A DNA stretch of 64,000 nt. It comes from Actinoallomurus spadix. Lineage in GTDB: Bacteria; Actinomycetota; Actinomycetes; Streptosporangiales; Streptosporangiaceae. This document shows, one piece after another, positions 33,787 through 42,796 of the stretch. The position numbers were made by a program, and so were the translations under genes. Each line of letters begins with the position of its first letter. Position 1 is the stretch's first letter. The stretch spans positions 124,001 to 188,000 of the forward strand of contig NZ_JAMXMX010000005.1 in NCBI RefSeq assembly GCF_024055725.1, in the 5' to 3' direction. The notes beneath the pieces are model-generated. The model was not told the origin of the DNA. It searched no databases and saw only the letters and a list, made by a program, of their open reading frames with translations.

Positions 33787-35100
33787 TCAGCGGCCGGTCG
33801 CGGAGCGCCGGCGCCGGGCCAAAGCGTCGATGCTCGCGGCGAGCAGCAGGAACCCACCCGTGATCAGGTAGTTGGCGTACGCCTTCGCACCCAGCAGGCC
33901 GAGCCCGTTGTCGATGATGGCGATGACCAGACCACCGAGGATCGCGTCCCGTGCCTTGCCTCGGCCGCCGAACAGGCTGGTGCCGCCGATGACGGCGGCG
34001 CCGACCGCGTACAGCAGCGTGTTGCCGGCACCGGCGTCCGGGGTGACCGAGTTCAGCCGGGAGGCCGCCACGATGCCGCTGACCGCGGCGAGCAGCGAAC
34101 CGATCATGAACACGGACATCCGGATGCGGTTGACGTTGATACCGGCGCGGCGCGCCGCCTCGGCGTTGCCGCCGACCGCGTACACGTGGCGGCCGTAGGC
34201 GGTCCGGCCCAGCACGAACGTGCAGATGAGGAGGAGGACCGCGACGAGGGGAACGCCCCACGGGATGCCGCCGAAGAACGGCGCCAGCGGGGTGCGCGCC
34301 CGGTTCAGGTTGAGGATGTACGCCCCGCCCAGCAGCGCGATCGCGACCAGAACGACCTGGACGACGACGAGCGGCAGGGGCGCGTTGGACAGGTTCTTGG
34401 CGTTCTGCCGCTGCCAGCGCAGCAGCTTGATGGCCGCGAACAGGACGACGCCGACGACCGCCATCGTCCAGCCCAGCCAGACCGGCATGTACTTGTTGGC
34501 CAGCGCGTAGACGACCTTGTCGTGGACGGGAACGGTCCCACCCTCGCCGATCAGCTTCAGCGCGATGCCCTGCAGTCCGAGGAACAAGGCCAGTGTCACG
34601 ACGAACGATGGGATTCGCACGATCGCGACCAGCACGCCGATGGCGGCGCCGATGACCAGGCCCGTCACGGCCGCGGCGAGCACCGCGACGAACCAGGGCT
34701 GGCCGCCGTCGACCAGGAGCTTGCCCATCACCGCGGCGCACGCACCGCTCGCGACGCCCGCCGACAGGTCGATCTCGCCGAGGAGAAGGACGAACACCAG
34801 GCCCATCGCGAGGATCGTGACGGGCATCGCCTGCACGAGCAGGTTCGCGATGTTGCCCTTGCTGAGGAAGGTCTCCGGGCGCAGGCCGTAGAACAGGACG
34901 ATCAGGACGATCAGCCCGAACACCGCGGGCAGCGCGCCGAGGTCGCCGGACCGCAGTTTGACGACGTAGCCGCTGAGCGCCGAGGACACCGTCTGCTGAC
35001 GGGTGTCGGCGGAGAAGTCCGAGTCCGCCAGGGTGGCCGTCGCCGCCGGCTTCTCGGGGACCGAGTCGACCACGTTCGGCTCGGGGGTTTCGGTGGACAT
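33787..35100 (-). CDS. sugar ABC transporter permease (XylH/RbsC type)
   Basis: This 437-residue membrane protein has 10-12 hydrophobic segments after a 50-residue cytosolic N-terminus. Family marks include NIANLLVQAMPVTILAMGLVFVLLLGEIDLSAGV, the hallmark G-E-I-D-L-S stretch of ribose/xylose permeases, and TAYGRHVYAVGGNAEAARRAGI, the cytoplasmic loop that contacts the ATPase. IGGTSLFGGRGKARDAILGG closes the conserved core. The long central loop between helices (RWQRQNAKNLSNAPLPL) resembles XylH more than RbsC. It lies eight bases downstream of the ATPase gene. Likely substrate is xylose or a related monosaccharide, judged by family only. Confidence 0.9.
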   Translation of the reverse strand: MSTETPEPNVVDSVPEKPAATATLADSDFSADTRQQTVSSALSGYVVKLRSGDLGALPAVFGLIVLIVLFYGLRPETFLSKGNIANLLVQAMPVTILAMGLVFVLLLGEIDLSAGVASGACAAVMGKLLVDGGQPWFVAVLAAAVTGLVIGAAIGVLVAIVRIPSFVVTLALFLGLQGIALKLIGEGGTVPVHDKVVYALANKYMPVWLGWTMAVVGVVLFAAIKLLRWQRQNAKNLSNAPLPLVVVQVVLVAIALLGGAYILNLNRARTPLAPFFGGIPWGVPLVAVLLLICTFVLGRTAYGRHVYAVGGNAEAARRAGINVNRIRMSVFMIGSLLAAVSGIVAASRLNSVTPDAGAGNTLLYAVGAAVIGGTSLFGGRGKARDAILGGLVIAIIDNGLGLLGAKAYANYLITGGFLLLAASIDALARRRRSATGR

Positions 35101-35108
35101 GTGGAACC

Positions 35109-35894
35109 TCAGATGCTTTCTGCCGCGGTCGAGGGGGCGAGGCCCAGGTCACCCGAGCGGCCGGTGGTGATCAGCTCGACCACCTGGCTGTGGGTGACGT
35201 CGGACCGTTTGACGTCGGCGGCGACACGGCCGAGGTAGAGGCAGGTGATCCGGTCCGCCACCTCGAAGACGTCGTTCATGTTGTGCGAGATCAGCACGAC
35301 GCCGTGGCCGGTCTCCGCGAGACGGTGCACGAGGTCGAGGACCTGCCGGGTCTGCGCGACGCCGAGGGCGGCGGTCGGCTCGTCCAGGATGACGACCTTG
35401 GACTCCCACAGCACGGCCTTGGCGATCGCGACGGTCTGCCGCTGGCCGCCGGACAGGCTCGCCACCTGCTGGCGGACCGACTTGACGGTGCGCACCGAGA
35501 GCTTGGCCAGCGTCTCGCGGGCGGCCTGCTCCATGCTGGCCTCGTCCAGGACGACGCCCTTCTTGCGCTCCCGGCCGAGGAACATGTTCTGGGCGATGTC
35601 GAGGTTGTCGGCCAGGGCGAGGTCCTGGTAGACGATCTCGATGCCGAGGTCGGCGGCGTCCCGGGGGCCGTGGATGTTCACCGGCTTGCCGTTGAACCTG
35701 ATCTCCCCCGAGTCGATCGGGTGGATGCCGGCGATGCACTTGATCAGCGTGGACTTGCCGGCGCCGTTGTCGCCGACGAGCGCGGTCACCTGTCCCGGGT
35801 AGACCGCGAGGTCGATGTCGTGGAGCACATGGATGGCTCCGAAGCTCTTGTTGACCCCCGACAGTTCGAGGGTCGGCGTTCCGTTGTCAGACAA
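35109..35894 (-). CDS. sugar ABC transporter ATP-binding protein, single nucleotide-binding domain
   Basis: This 261-residue ATPase powers the sugar importer. Walker A is ALVGDNGAGKSTLIKCIAGI, the Q-loop is EIVYQDLALADNLD, the signature is VASLSGGQRQTVAIAKAV, Walker B is VVILDEPTAALGV, and the switch His is VVLISHNMNDVF. Ribose and xylose ATPases such as RbsA and XylG usually carry two fused domains (about 500 residues). This one has only one, a known variant in actinomycetes, so it must homodimerise. It is separated from the upstream binding-protein gene by a 60-base gap that contains a strong hairpin. Confidence 0.9.
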   Translation of the reverse strand: MSDNGTPTLELSGVNKSFGAIHVLHDIDLAVYPGQVTALVGDNGAGKSTLIKCIAGIHPIDSGEIRFNGKPVNIHGPRDAADLGIEIVYQDLALADNLDIAQNMFLGRERKKGVVLDEASMEQAARETLAKLSVRTVKSVRQQVASLSGGQRQTVAIAKAVLWESKVVILDEPTAALGVAQTRQVLDLVHRLAETGHGVVLISHNMNDVFEVADRITCLYLGRVAADVKRSDVTHSQVVELITTGRSGDLGLAPSTAAESI

Positions 35895-35921
35895 CGTGCG
35901 TACTCCCTACAAAGGCGCGAT

Positions 35922-35947
35922 GGGGCGCCCGGTGACCCGGGCGCCCC
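35922..35947. terminator. intra-operon hairpin between binding-protein and ATPase genes
   Basis: GGGGCGCCCGG and CCGGGCGCCCC form a perfect 11-bp stem with a TGAC loop. It starts 8 bases past the binding-protein stop and ends 28 bases before the ATPase start. Such hairpins stabilise the upstream mRNA and/or cause partial termination, giving more binding protein than membrane components. Confidence 0.65.
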
Positions 35948-35954
35948 TCGTTCC

Positions 35955-37049
35955 TTACTGAATTCCGGCGGCCTTGCACTTGGCGGCGTAGGCGCCCTTG
36001 CACAGGTCGGCGGCGGTGATGCCGCTGCCACCGTCGGTGACGACCTGCTTGACGTTGTCCTTCGTGATCAGCACCGGGTTGAGCAGGATCGACTGCACCT
36101 GGCGGTGGCCCTGCGGGTCGTTCGAGGTGGCGTTGGTCTTGGGCTTCTCACCCTTGGCCAGCGCGGTGACGACCGAGACGAGGCTGTCGGCCTCCAGCTT
36201 GTTCGGCTTGTAGACCGTCATGCACTGGGTGCCGTCGAGGATGTTCTGCAGACCCTGGACGGTCGCGTCCTGACCGGTCACCGGGACGTTGCCGGCGTGG
36301 CTCTTCTGCAGGATGGAGATCGCGGCGTTGCCGAGGCCGTCGTTGGCGGCGAGCACGCCGTCGATCTTGCCCTTCTGCTGCGTGAACATCTGCTCGAAGA
36401 TCGTGGCGGCCTGCTGGTTGTCCCAGTCGGGCACGGCCTGCTCGGCGACCTTGGTGTAGTTGGACACCTTGTCCAGGACCTCGTGCGCGCCCTGCTTGAA
36501 CAGGGTGGCGTTGTTGTCCGTGGGCGAGCCGTCCAGGTAGACGATGTTCGCCTTCTTGTCACCGAGGCACTTCTGCAGGCCCTGGCCCTGGACGCGGCCG
36601 ACCTGGACGCCGTCGAACGACACGTAGTAGTCGGCGGACCCACCGAGGGTCAGCCGGTCGTAGTCGATCGTCTGGACGCCCTGAGCCTTGGCCTTCTGCT
36701 CGATCGCGGCGCCGGAGTTCGAGTCGAGGTTGACGATCGCCAGCATGGTCACGCCGCTGGTGATCATCTGGTCGGCGATGGTCTGCATCCGCTGCTTGTC
36801 GCCCTCGGCGTTCTGGATGTCGGCGGGAATTCCGGCAGCCTCGAACGCCTTCTTGAGCACCGGCAGGTCGAAGTTCTCCCAACGGACGGAAGACTTCGTG
36901 TCCGGCAGGATGACGCCGACCTTGGCCTTCGCCTTGGCCGAGCCGCCACCCTTCGAGTCGTTCTTGTCGTCGCTGCCGCCGCAGCCGACGAGGCCGGCGG
37001 TCGCCATGGCCGCGAAAGCGGCGATACAGGCCGTGCGCTTGAAGATCAC
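35955..37049 (-). CDS. sugar-binding lipoprotein of ABC transporter (XylF/RbsB type)
   Basis: This 364-residue solute receptor is anchored outside the membrane by lipidation at C23 (TAGLVGC lipobox) after the signal FKRTACIAAFAAMA. The periplasmic-binding-protein type 1 fold is shown by KVGVILPDTKSSVRWENFDLPVLKKAF, MITSGVTMLAIVNLDSNSG, IDYDRLTLGGSADYYVSFDG (typical of XylF), and DGVLAANDGLGNAAISILQ. GTG 37047-37049 has AAGAAGG seven bases upstream and is preferred over upstream in-frame codons. It is the first gene of the transporter operon; the 311-base region to gnd is its promoter and contains a TTTGTTT half-site near 37085 that could be part of a ROK operator. Confidence 0.9.
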   Translation of the reverse strand: MIFKRTACIAAFAAMATAGLVGCGGSDDKNDSKGGGSAKAKAKVGVILPDTKSSVRWENFDLPVLKKAFEAAGIPADIQNAEGDKQRMQTIADQMITSGVTMLAIVNLDSNSGAAIEQKAKAQGVQTIDYDRLTLGGSADYYVSFDGVQVGRVQGQGLQKCLGDKKANIVYLDGSPTDNNATLFKQGAHEVLDKVSNYTKVAEQAVPDWDNQQAATIFEQMFTQQKGKIDGVLAANDGLGNAAISILQKSHAGNVPVTGQDATVQGLQNILDGTQCMTVYKPNKLEADSLVSVVTALAKGEKPKTNATSNDPQGHRQVQSILLNPVLITKDNVKQVVTDGGSGITAADLCKGAYAAKCKAAGIQ

Positions 37050-37361
37050 GTCGACACCTTCTTCGGGGGTCCCCAGGAACGGTTTGTTTGGGCGCACAAC
37101 GTATTCCGCCGCACTGAGTTCGTATAGGGGGAGGAAGCCGGAGAAATCCGACGGTTACGACATCGAAATCTTCTCGTCACCTGACACTCGGCGGCCGGTC
37201 CATCACGCGGCGCAACGCCCCGGGCGGGGGCGTTCCGGCCGCCGGCCGGGGCCCGAACCACGGATCGCCCGCCCTACAAGGGGGAAACTGTTTTCCCAGG
37301 CAGGTCCTGGAATGGGAGCCGGGCGCAGGGCCGCCGGGGCGCGACGGTTAGTGTCGGCATC
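37050..37361. promoter_or_regulatory. divergent promoter region between the sugar ABC operon and gnd
   Basis: These 312 bases contain no gene I can support. Near 37085 lies GGTTTGTTTGG, reminiscent of the TTTGTTT half-sites of XylR-type ROK operators. A TAGTGT (37349-37354) ends seven bases before the gnd ATG, consistent with a leaderless gnd transcript. The stretch GGGGGAAACTGTTTTCCC at about 37280-37297 is a small dyad. Confidence 0.4.
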
Positions 37362-38786
37362 ATGGGTAGCCAGATCGGTGTCACCGGGCTCGCCGTCATG
37401 GGCCAGAACCTCGCGCGCAACATCGCGCGGCACGGGTTCCCGGTGGCCGTGCACAATCGGACCGAGAGCCGCACCAAGCAGCTCATCGAGCACCACGGCG
37501 ACGAGGGCGACTTCACGCCCGCCTACTCCCTGGAGGAGTTCGTCGCCGCGCTGGACCGGCCTCGCCGGATCATCATCATGGTCAAGGCGGGCGCACCCGT
37601 CGACGCCGTGATCAAGGATCTCATCCCGCTGCTCGACGCGGGCGACATCATCATCGACGGCGGCAACTCGCACTACGCGGACACCCGGCGGCGCGTCGCC
37701 GAGCTCGCCGAGCACGACCTCCACTTCGTCGGCGCCGGAATCTCCGGCGGCGAGGAGGGGGCGCTGCTCGGGCCGAGCATCATGCCGGGCGGCCCGCGGG
37801 AGGCGTACGCCCCCGTCGAGCCGATCCTCACCGCCATCGCCGCGCAGGTGGACGGCACGCCGTGCTGCGCCTACATCGGCCCGGACGGCGCGGGCCACTA
37901 CGTGAAGATGGCGCACAACGGCATCGAGTACGCCGACATGCAGCTCATCGCCGAGGCGTACGACCTGCTCACGCACGCCGCCGGGCTGAGCGCCCCGGAG
38001 ATCGCCCGGGTCTTCGAGCAGTGGAACGAGGGCGACCTGGAATCGTTCCTCATCGAGATCACGGCCAAGGTGCTCGCGCACACCGACGAGACCACCGGCG
38101 GACCGCTCGTCGACGTGATCCTCGACGAGGCCGAGCAGAAGGGCACCGGCCGCTGGACGTCCCAGTCGGCACTGGAGCTCGGCGTCCCGGTCACCGCGAT
38201 CACCGAGGCGGTGTTCGCACGGGCCCTGTCCGCGCGCAAGGACGAGCGGACCAAGGCGTCGAAGATCCTGCCGGGCCCGTCCGCCGGGCAGGTGGAGGGC
38301 GACTTCGTCGACGCGGTGCGCGACGCGCTCTACGCGTCGAAGGTCGTGGCCTACGCGCAGGGCTTCGAGCAGATCCGCGCCGCGTCCGACGAGTACGGCT
38401 GGGACGTCGAGCCGGGCACCCTCGCGACGATCTGGCGCGGCGGCTGCATCATCCGCGCCCGGTTCCTCGACCGGATCAAGGACGCCTACGACCGCGACCC
38501 GGAGCTGTCCAACCTGCTCCTCGACGACTACTTCCGCGACGCCGTCGCGGGCGCCCAGGACGCCTGGCGCAAGGTCGTGCGCACGGCCGTGGAGCTGGGC
38601 GTGCCCACGCCCGCGTTCTCCTCGGCGCTGGCGTACTACGACGGTTTCCGCAGGGAGCGCGGCCCCGCCTCGCTCATCCAGGGCCTGCGGGACTTCTTCG
38701 GCGCGCACACCTACCGCCGCACCGACCGGGAGGGCGTGTTCCACACGCTCTGGTCCGAGGACGGCCGCGAGGTGTCCGCGGACTGA
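37362..38786 (+). CDS. gnd: 6-phosphogluconate dehydrogenase (NADP+, decarboxylating)
   Basis: This 474-residue enzyme of the oxidative pentose phosphate pathway makes ribulose 5-phosphate, CO2 and NADPH. The cofactor motif is GVTGLAVMGQNLARNIARHGF, with HNRTESRTKQL (Arg and Thr for NADP). DGGNSHYADTRRR and GAGISGGEEGALLGPSIMPGG are substrate-binding signatures, and YVKMAHNGIEYADMQLIAEAY holds the catalytic Lys and Glu. The C-terminal domain includes WRGGCIIRARFL and a tail NxxQ-like segment RDFFGAHTYRR. This is the long NADP-specific dimeric form. It has no clear ribosome site and may be leaderless (TAGTGT seven bases upstream). It ends before a very strong hairpin. Confidence 0.95.
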   Translation: MGSQIGVTGLAVMGQNLARNIARHGFPVAVHNRTESRTKQLIEHHGDEGDFTPAYSLEEFVAALDRPRRIIIMVKAGAPVDAVIKDLIPLLDAGDIIIDGGNSHYADTRRRVAELAEHDLHFVGAGISGGEEGALLGPSIMPGGPREAYAPVEPILTAIAAQVDGTPCCAYIGPDGAGHYVKMAHNGIEYADMQLIAEAYDLLTHAAGLSAPEIARVFEQWNEGDLESFLIEITAKVLAHTDETTGGPLVDVILDEAEQKGTGRWTSQSALELGVPVTAITEAVFARALSARKDERTKASKILPGPSAGQVEGDFVDAVRDALYASKVVAYAQGFEQIRAASDEYGWDVEPGTLATIWRGGCIIRARFLDRIKDAYDRDPELSNLLLDDYFRDAVAGAQDAWRKVVRTAVELGVPTPAFSSALAYYDGFRRERGPASLIQGLRDFFGAHTYRRTDREGVFHTLWSEDGREVSAD

Positions 38787-38819
38787 GCCCGCACCGGCCC
38801 GTCATCGCGGCCGCACCAC

Positions 38820-38857
38820 ACCGGCCGCCGGTGTCCGCACGGACACCGGCGGCCGGT
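38820..38857. terminator. 17-bp terminator hairpin after gnd
   Basis: ACCGGCCGCCGGTGTCC and GGACACCGGCGGCCGGT are perfectly complementary around a GCAC loop, 33 bases past the gnd stop. It is the longest uninterrupted stem that I found in the window. It also faces the end of the convergent SGNH hydrolase gene. Confidence 0.85.
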
Positions 38858-38939
38858 CGCACGTCAACCGCTCGACGGCCACCCGGCGGTGGGCGGCCGC
38901 CCACTGCCGGCCGGTCGCGCGGCAGCGGGCGGTGACGGG

Positions 38940-40097
38940 TCAGCGGGCGAACGGGCCGCCCTCGGCGAAGGCGTACGCGGCGAAGCGCTCCCCCATCCGG
39001 CGGTACCCCGCGGCGTTCGGGTGCAGCGCGTCGGGCAGGTCGGCGGCGTCCGCCTCGCCGAACAGCGCGCGCCCGTCCAGGTAGTGCAGGTTCGGGTCCG
39101 TGGCCGAGCGCTCGCCCACGATCCGGTGCAGGACCTCCCGGATCACCGAGAGGCTCAGGGCGCCCTCGGCGAGCCGTGCAGGGTCGCCCGCCGTGCGGAA
39201 GCGCACGGTCCCGTCCTCGATGTCGGGGAAGGTCGGGCCGGGCAGGTCCTCCACCATCGGGCACAGGATCGGCGAGATGACCAGCAGCGGCGTGTCCGGA
39301 TGGCCCTCGCGCACGGTGTCGAGGAAGCCGTGGACGGCGGGTTCGAAGGCCCGCAGCCGCATGGTGTCGCCGTTGACGACGTTGATGCCGAGCTTGAGGC
39401 TGATCAGGTCGGCGGGCAGGTCGCGGATCGTCCGGGCGGTGAACGGATCGAGCATGGCGTTGCCGGCCAGCCCGAGGTTGGTGACGTTCACGTCGGCGGC
39501 CCGCGCGGCGACGACCGGCCAGGTGCCGAGGGGATCGTCGGCCTCCATGCAGTGGCTGATCGAACTGCCGTGATGCACCCAGCGCGGCCGGAGATCGGCC
39601 TCCGGCGCATGCACCGGCCCGTCCGCGCGCAGGGCGATCAGCTCGACCTGAGCGCTCTGCGGGAGCCAGATCTCGATCTGCTTGCGCCCCGGGGGCAGCG
39701 GCCCGAAGCGCACGGTGGCGGGATCGCCCGGCGTGACGTCCGGGGGCTTGACCCCGGAGGGATCCAGGGCGAGCACGTTGCCGTCGGGCGTGGCGACGCG
39801 CCCGGCCGGCAGGCCGTCCACCACCAGCTCGAACGCTCCGCCGGGGTTCGGCTCGCCGGTGAAGGCCAGCGTCTTGGTGGTCAGCACGTCGAGCTCCAGC
39901 CCCGTCGCCTCGGTGGCGAACACCATCCGGACGCCGGACGGCATGGCCACCACCAGCTCGCAGAACGGGCTCGGGATCTGCGGCCTCGTCCAGGCCGGCA
40001 GCCGCCGGGGCCGGAGCCCCACCGCGGTGCGCTCCAGGTCCAGCGCACCGCGGATCTCGACGGGGCCATCGAGCAGGGGGACGTCGGCAGGTGCCAT
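38940..40097 (-). CDS. SGNH/GDSL hydrolase with N-terminal SsfX3-like beta domain
   Basis: This 385-residue predicted esterase or acyltransferase has no signal peptide, so it acts in the cytosol. The N-terminal ~170 residues form a beta-rich domain (CELVVAMPSGVRMVFATEATGLELDV) like that of SsfX3-type enzymes. The catalytic SGNH domain then opens PRWVHHGSSISH, with Ser in G-S-S in place of the classic GDS. Block II/III is NVTNLGLAGNAML, and the catalytic Asp-His is DLPDALHPNAAGYRRMG. All four SGNH residues are accounted for. ATG 40095-40097 has GAAAGG eight bases upstream; the longer frame to 40271 overlaps pnkp and is not used. Substrate is unknown. Confidence 0.8.
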   Translation of the reverse strand: MAPADVPLLDGPVEIRGALDLERTAVGLRPRRLPAWTRPQIPSPFCELVVAMPSGVRMVFATEATGLELDVLTTKTLAFTGEPNPGGAFELVVDGLPAGRVATPDGNVLALDPSGVKPPDVTPGDPATVRFGPLPPGRKQIEIWLPQSAQVELIALRADGPVHAPEADLRPRWVHHGSSISHCMEADDPLGTWPVVAARAADVNVTNLGLAGNAMLDPFTARTIRDLPADLISLKLGINVVNGDTMRLRAFEPAVHGFLDTVREGHPDTPLLVISPILCPMVEDLPGPTFPDIEDGTVRFRTAGDPARLAEGALSLSVIREVLHRIVGERSATDPNLHYLDGRALFGEADAADLPDALHPNAAGYRRMGERFAAYAFAEGGPFAR

Positions 40098-40201
40098 TCG
40101 ATCGACCTTTCGTTCCGGATGGGAGCGGCCACCACCGAACGTACGGCCCGGGGCCGCCGCGCGGAAGGTCGCGGACGCGTCCTCCGCGCGGCGCCCGTAC
40201 C

Positions 40202-42796
40202 TCAGAGCCGGGGGTCGACCGGCTCGGACTCCAGCGCGAGCACGCCGAACACCGCCTGGTGCACCCGCCACAGCGGCTCACCGGCCGCCAGCCGGTCGAG
40301 GGCCTCCAGGCCGAGGGCGTACTCCCGCATGGCGAGGGACCGCTTGCGGCCCAGCGACCGCTGCCGCAGCCGTTCCAGGTGCTCCGGCTCGGTGTAGTCC
40401 GGCCCGTAGATGATCCGCAGGTACTCCCGGCCCCGGCACTTCAGGCCGGGCTGTACGAGGCGGCGTTCCCCGTCCGGCCCGGCGGGCGCCGGGCCCGCGC
40501 CGCCGCCGTCGGGCGGCAGCGGCTTGACGACCATGCCCTCGCCGCCGGCCGCGGTCAGCTCCGTCCACCAGGCGACGGCGGCGGACTCGTCGCCGTTCAG
40601 GTCGAGGACGTGCGACCGGGTCGGCGCGAAGAGCTCCTCGTCGGCGGCGGCCAGCCGGCCGGCGACCTCCAGGTGCCACAGGTGGTCCCGCTCGGCGTAC
40701 GAGCGGCCCTCACCGGCCAGCACCTGGAACGGGGCCAGGCGCAGTCCCTTCAGCCCCTCCGTCGGCCAGCAGTACCGCGCGTAGGCGTCGCGGAACAGCT
40801 CCGCGTTGGCCGAACGGCGCACGACGCGGTCCCGCAGCGCCGCGACGCCGAGGCCGCGCGCGGCGGCGCGGTCGAGGACGCCGGCGGCCATCGGCAGGGC
40901 GGCGCGGGCCGCCGCGCCGGTCGCGGCGTACTGGGTGCGCAGCAGCTCGACGGCCTTGGCCGACCAGGGCATCAGCTCGCAGTCCAGGACGAGCCACCCG
41001 GTCTCGAGGTCGGTGAACAGGCCGCCGGCGGCCGCGCGTACCCGGGCCAGGAACTCCTCGGTCGTCGCCGGGTCCGGGAAGAACGCCCGGCCCGTCCGCG
41101 TGTACACGGCCCCGGTCGTGCCGTCGTCGGCCCCGAAGCGGTCGGCGGCGACCCGCTCGTCGCGGGCGACGACCACGACGGCGCGCGAGCCCATGTGCTT
41201 CTCCTCGCACACGACCCGGGCGACGCCCTGCCGCCGGTACGCCGCGAACGCCTCGGCCGGGTGCTCCAGGTACCCGTCCAGGGCGGACGTGGGCGCGGGG
41301 GCCATCGTCGGCGGCAGGTACACCAGCCAGCGCGGGTCGACGCCGAACCGGCTCATGACCTCCAGGGCCGGCCAGACGTTCTCGTCGCGGACGTTGACCC
41401 GGCCCATCAGGCGCGTCTCGACCGCCTCCCGCACGTCCGTGACGCGCAGCACCCCGGACTCCCGGTGCGAGCCGGGCGCCGCCGCGGCCTCCGCGGCCAG
41501 CGGGCGGACCGGCTCGTACCAGACCTCGTGCGCCGGGACCGAGACGAGGCTCTTCTCCGGGTAGCGCAGCGCGGTCAGCCGGCCGCCGAAGACGCAGCCG
41601 GTGTCGACGCACAGGGTGTTGTTGACCCACTCCGGCTCGGGCACCGGGGTGTGGCCGTACACGACCACGGCGTCGCCCCGGTAGTCGTTCGCCCACGGGT
41701 ACCGGACGGGCAGCCCGTACTCATCCGTCTCGCCGGTCGTCTCGCCGTACAAGGCGAAGGACCGTACGCGGCCCGACGCCCGCCCGTGGTAGGCCTCCTT
41801 CAGGCCCGCGTGCGCCACGACGAGGCGCCCCGCGTCGAGGACCAGGTGGCTGACGAGACCGTCCATGAAGGCCAGGGCCGCTTCACGGAACTCCTCCGGC
41901 TCGTTCCCGAGCTGTTCGAGGGACTCGGCGAGCCCGTGGCCGACCGTGACCCTGCGGCCCTTGAGGGCGCGCACGAGCTTGTTCTCGTGGTTGCCGGGGA
42001 CGCACAGCGCGGCCCCGGCGGCGACCATGCCCATGACGAGGCGGAGCACGCCGGGGGTGTCCGGCCCCCGGTCCACCAGGTCGCCCAGGAAGACGGCGGT
42101 CCGGCCCCCGGGGTGCGCGGCGCCCACCGGACGGCCGAGCGGGTCGCGCTCGATCGCGTAGCCGAGTTCGGTGAGCAGGTCCTCCAGCTCGGCGCGGCAG
42201 CCGTGCACGTCGCCGATCAGGTCGAACGGGCCGGTGAGGTGCCGCCGGTCGGACCATGGCCTCTCGTAGGTGATGACGGCCCGGTCGATCTCCTCGTCGC
42301 GCAGCACGTACGCGCGCTTGAACTCCCGGTGCAGGCCGCGCAGCCCGCGCCGCAGTTCGCGGCGCTGCCGGGGCACGACGTGGCCGGGCAGGTCGCGGTC
42401 GGTCCGGGCGGCGTTGCGCTCCATCGCGACGGACTCGGGCACGTCGAGCACGATCGCGACGGCGAGCACGTCGTGCTCCTTCGCGATCCGCACGAACTGC
42501 TCTCGCGAACGCGGTTGCACGTTGGTGGCGTCGACGACCGTGAGCAGGCCGCGCCGCAGGCGCTTGCGCACGATGTAGTGCAGCAGGTCGAACGCGTCGG
42601 CGGTGGCCGACTGGTCGTTCTCGTCGTCCGACACGACGCCCCGGCAGTGGTCCGAGGAGACCACCTGCGTCGGCGCGAAGTGCCGGCGGGCGAAGTACGA
42701 CTTGCCGGAGCCCGACACGCCGACCAGCACGACCAGCGCCATCTCCGGGATCCGCAGCTCCGGAACCTTGACGTCCGGACTCTCCAGCTCCGTCAT
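40202..42796 (-). CDS. pnkp: polynucleotide kinase-phosphatase Pnkp (RNA repair, with ligase-like domain)
   Basis: This 864-residue three-domain RNA-repair enzyme is the partner of Hen1. The kinase domain has P-loop GVSGSGKS (residues 26-33) and SSDHCRGVVSDDE. The metallophosphatase domain has GDVHGC (195-200), GDLVDRGP (238-245), GNHE (268-271) and GHTPVPEPEW. The C-terminal adenylyltransferase domain has VVCEEKHMGSRAVVVV, with K533 as the nucleotidyl lysine, GEGMVVKPL and GLKCRGREYLRIIYGPDY. It heals 2',3'-cyclic phosphate and 5'-OH ends. Known Pnkp needs Hen1 to seal. Its start overlaps the hen1 stop (ATGA, 42793-42796). The length is equal to that of the Clostridium thermocellum enzyme. 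Confidence 0.93.
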   Translation of the reverse strand: MTELESPDVKVPELRIPEMALVVLVGVSGSGKSYFARRHFAPTQVVSSDHCRGVVSDDENDQSATADAFDLLHYIVRKRLRRGLLTVVDATNVQPRSREQFVRIAKEHDVLAVAIVLDVPESVAMERNAARTDRDLPGHVVPRQRRELRRGLRGLHREFKRAYVLRDEEIDRAVITYERPWSDRRHLTGPFDLIGDVHGCRAELEDLLTELGYAIERDPLGRPVGAAHPGGRTAVFLGDLVDRGPDTPGVLRLVMGMVAAGAALCVPGNHENKLVRALKGRRVTVGHGLAESLEQLGNEPEEFREAALAFMDGLVSHLVLDAGRLVVAHAGLKEAYHGRASGRVRSFALYGETTGETDEYGLPVRYPWANDYRGDAVVVYGHTPVPEPEWVNNTLCVDTGCVFGGRLTALRYPEKSLVSVPAHEVWYEPVRPLAAEAAAAPGSHRESGVLRVTDVREAVETRLMGRVNVRDENVWPALEVMSRFGVDPRWLVYLPPTMAPAPTSALDGYLEHPAEAFAAYRRQGVARVVCEEKHMGSRAVVVVARDERVAADRFGADDGTTGAVYTRTGRAFFPDPATTEEFLARVRAAAGGLFTDLETGWLVLDCELMPWSAKAVELLRTQYAATGAAARAALPMAAGVLDRAAARGLGVAALRDRVVRRSANAELFRDAYARYCWPTEGLKGLRLAPFQVLAGEGRSYAERDHLWHLEVAGRLAAADEELFAPTRSHVLDLNGDESAAVAWWTELTAAGGEGMVVKPLPPDGGGAGPAPAGPDGERRLVQPGLKCRGREYLRIIYGPDYTEPEHLERLRQRSLGRKRSLAMREYALGLEALDRLAAGEPLWRVHQAVFGVLALESEPVDPRL

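Noticed and set aside
37362-42796. A functional cluster of gnd, the SGNH hydrolase and Pnkp
   Set aside because: gnd is on the opposite strand behind a 17-bp terminator, and the hydrolase starts about 100 bases after pnkp with its own ribosome site. No metabolic or repair link is visible.
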